Assembly: GCA_947501105.1 (NCBI GenBank) | Contig: CANMUP010000001.1 | Coordinates: forward strand, 1,036,688 to 1,100,687 | Direction: 5' to 3' | DNA: 64,000 nucleotides | Origin: an uncultured Flaviramulus sp. | GTDB lineage: Bacteria; Bacteroidota; Bacteroidia; Flavobacteriales; Flavobacteriaceae | Shown here: positions 63,887 through 64,000 of the stretch, one piece after another | How the letters are laid out: every line of letters begins with the position of its first letter | Position numbering within the stretch: the stretch's first letter is position 1 | Position numbers and translations under genes: made by a program | Notes under the pieces: generated by a model | Databases searched by the model: none | What the model was told of the DNA's origin: nothing | The model's input: only the letters and a program-made list of their open reading frames with translations

Positions 63887-64000
63887 TTATTAGTTGAGTT
63901 CTTTTTATTAATCATAAAGCAGTACACTTTAATTATGTAAAAGAAGTTAAGTCATTCAAAAAAGTTTTTGCTCTTTAGGGTTTTTGAGAGTTAAAAAAAG
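63887..64000 (+). other. Non-coding end of window
   Basis: AT-rich stretch with no gene start, hairpin or promoter that I can support. The next gene lies beyond the window. Confidence 0.5.

Noticed and set aside
1..64000. CRISPR arrays, prophage, integrase or transposase genes
   Set aside because: Looked for regularly spaced repeats and for mobile-element proteins; none is visible.

Overview
The window is a contiguous piece of a low-GC Flavobacteriaceae (Bacteroidota) chromosome. The evidence is the gliding/type IX secretion genes gldJ, porU and porV, several secreted proteins ending in type IX (T9SS) sorting domains, a SusC/SusD pair, TPR-containing two-component kinases, lipoproteins with acidic residues after the lipid cysteine, and promoters of the TTG / TAnnTTTG type. 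No rRNA, CRISPR array, transposase or integrase was seen. One tRNA gene is present.

Layout. 0-2.2 kb: two tandem phosphatidylserine-decarboxylase-like proteins, the first cut by the window edge. 2.4-9.2 kb: a leucine-rich-repeat lipoprotein, a large BspA-type T9SS cargo protein, and a TPR/LytS-type kinase with its LytTR response regulator. 9.4-14.4 kb: an AT-rich accessory operon of five tightly packed genes: two D12-class adenine methyltransferases, a PD-(D/E)XK endonuclease, a two-TM coiled-coil membrane protein and a DGQHR-domain (DndB-like) protein. A gene-free stretch of about 0.9 kb with small direct and inverted repeats follows. 15.3-25.6 kb: core metabolism and transport: acyl-CoA dehydrogenase, anmK, Leu/Glu-type dehydrogenase, nhaD, an ExbB/ExbD/TonB-like cluster with folC, a DUF6263-like protein, tRNA-Val(TAC) and a PAS-LuxR regulator. 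25.7-37.5 kb: murF and gldJ on the minus strand, then porU, porV, cdd, pdhA and the PDH E2 gene.

37.7-42.3 kb: a TPR kinase and LuxR-type response regulator next to an ELWxxDGT-repeat T9SS protein and a small cadherin-like lipoprotein. A 16-bp palindrome, CTACCC-N4-GGGTAG, lies 52-56 nt before the start codons of both the kinase and the ELWxxDGT gene, which suggests one autoregulated circuit. 42.5-52.1 kb: M28 peptidase, SDR and HAD enzymes, then a minus-strand block with an NTF2-like secreted protein, NA37 nucleoid protein, a secreted hypothetical protein, an OmpA-family protein, a large lipoprotein of unknown function and rnhB. 52.3-63.8 kb: a SusC/SusD pair, a T9SS subtilase, a lipoprotein that shares the SusC leader sequence, an arylsulfotransferase-like T9SS protein and a putative porin. 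The last 200 bp hold a structured element of a kind I recall from other flavobacterial genomes.

The best candidate for an undescribed system is the overlapping pair of membrane coiled-coil and DGQHR genes at the end of the restriction-modification operon. No dnd core gene lies in the window, so this DGQHR protein is not part of a visible phosphorothioation cluster. The most testable regulatory finding is the CTACCC/GGGTAG circuit.
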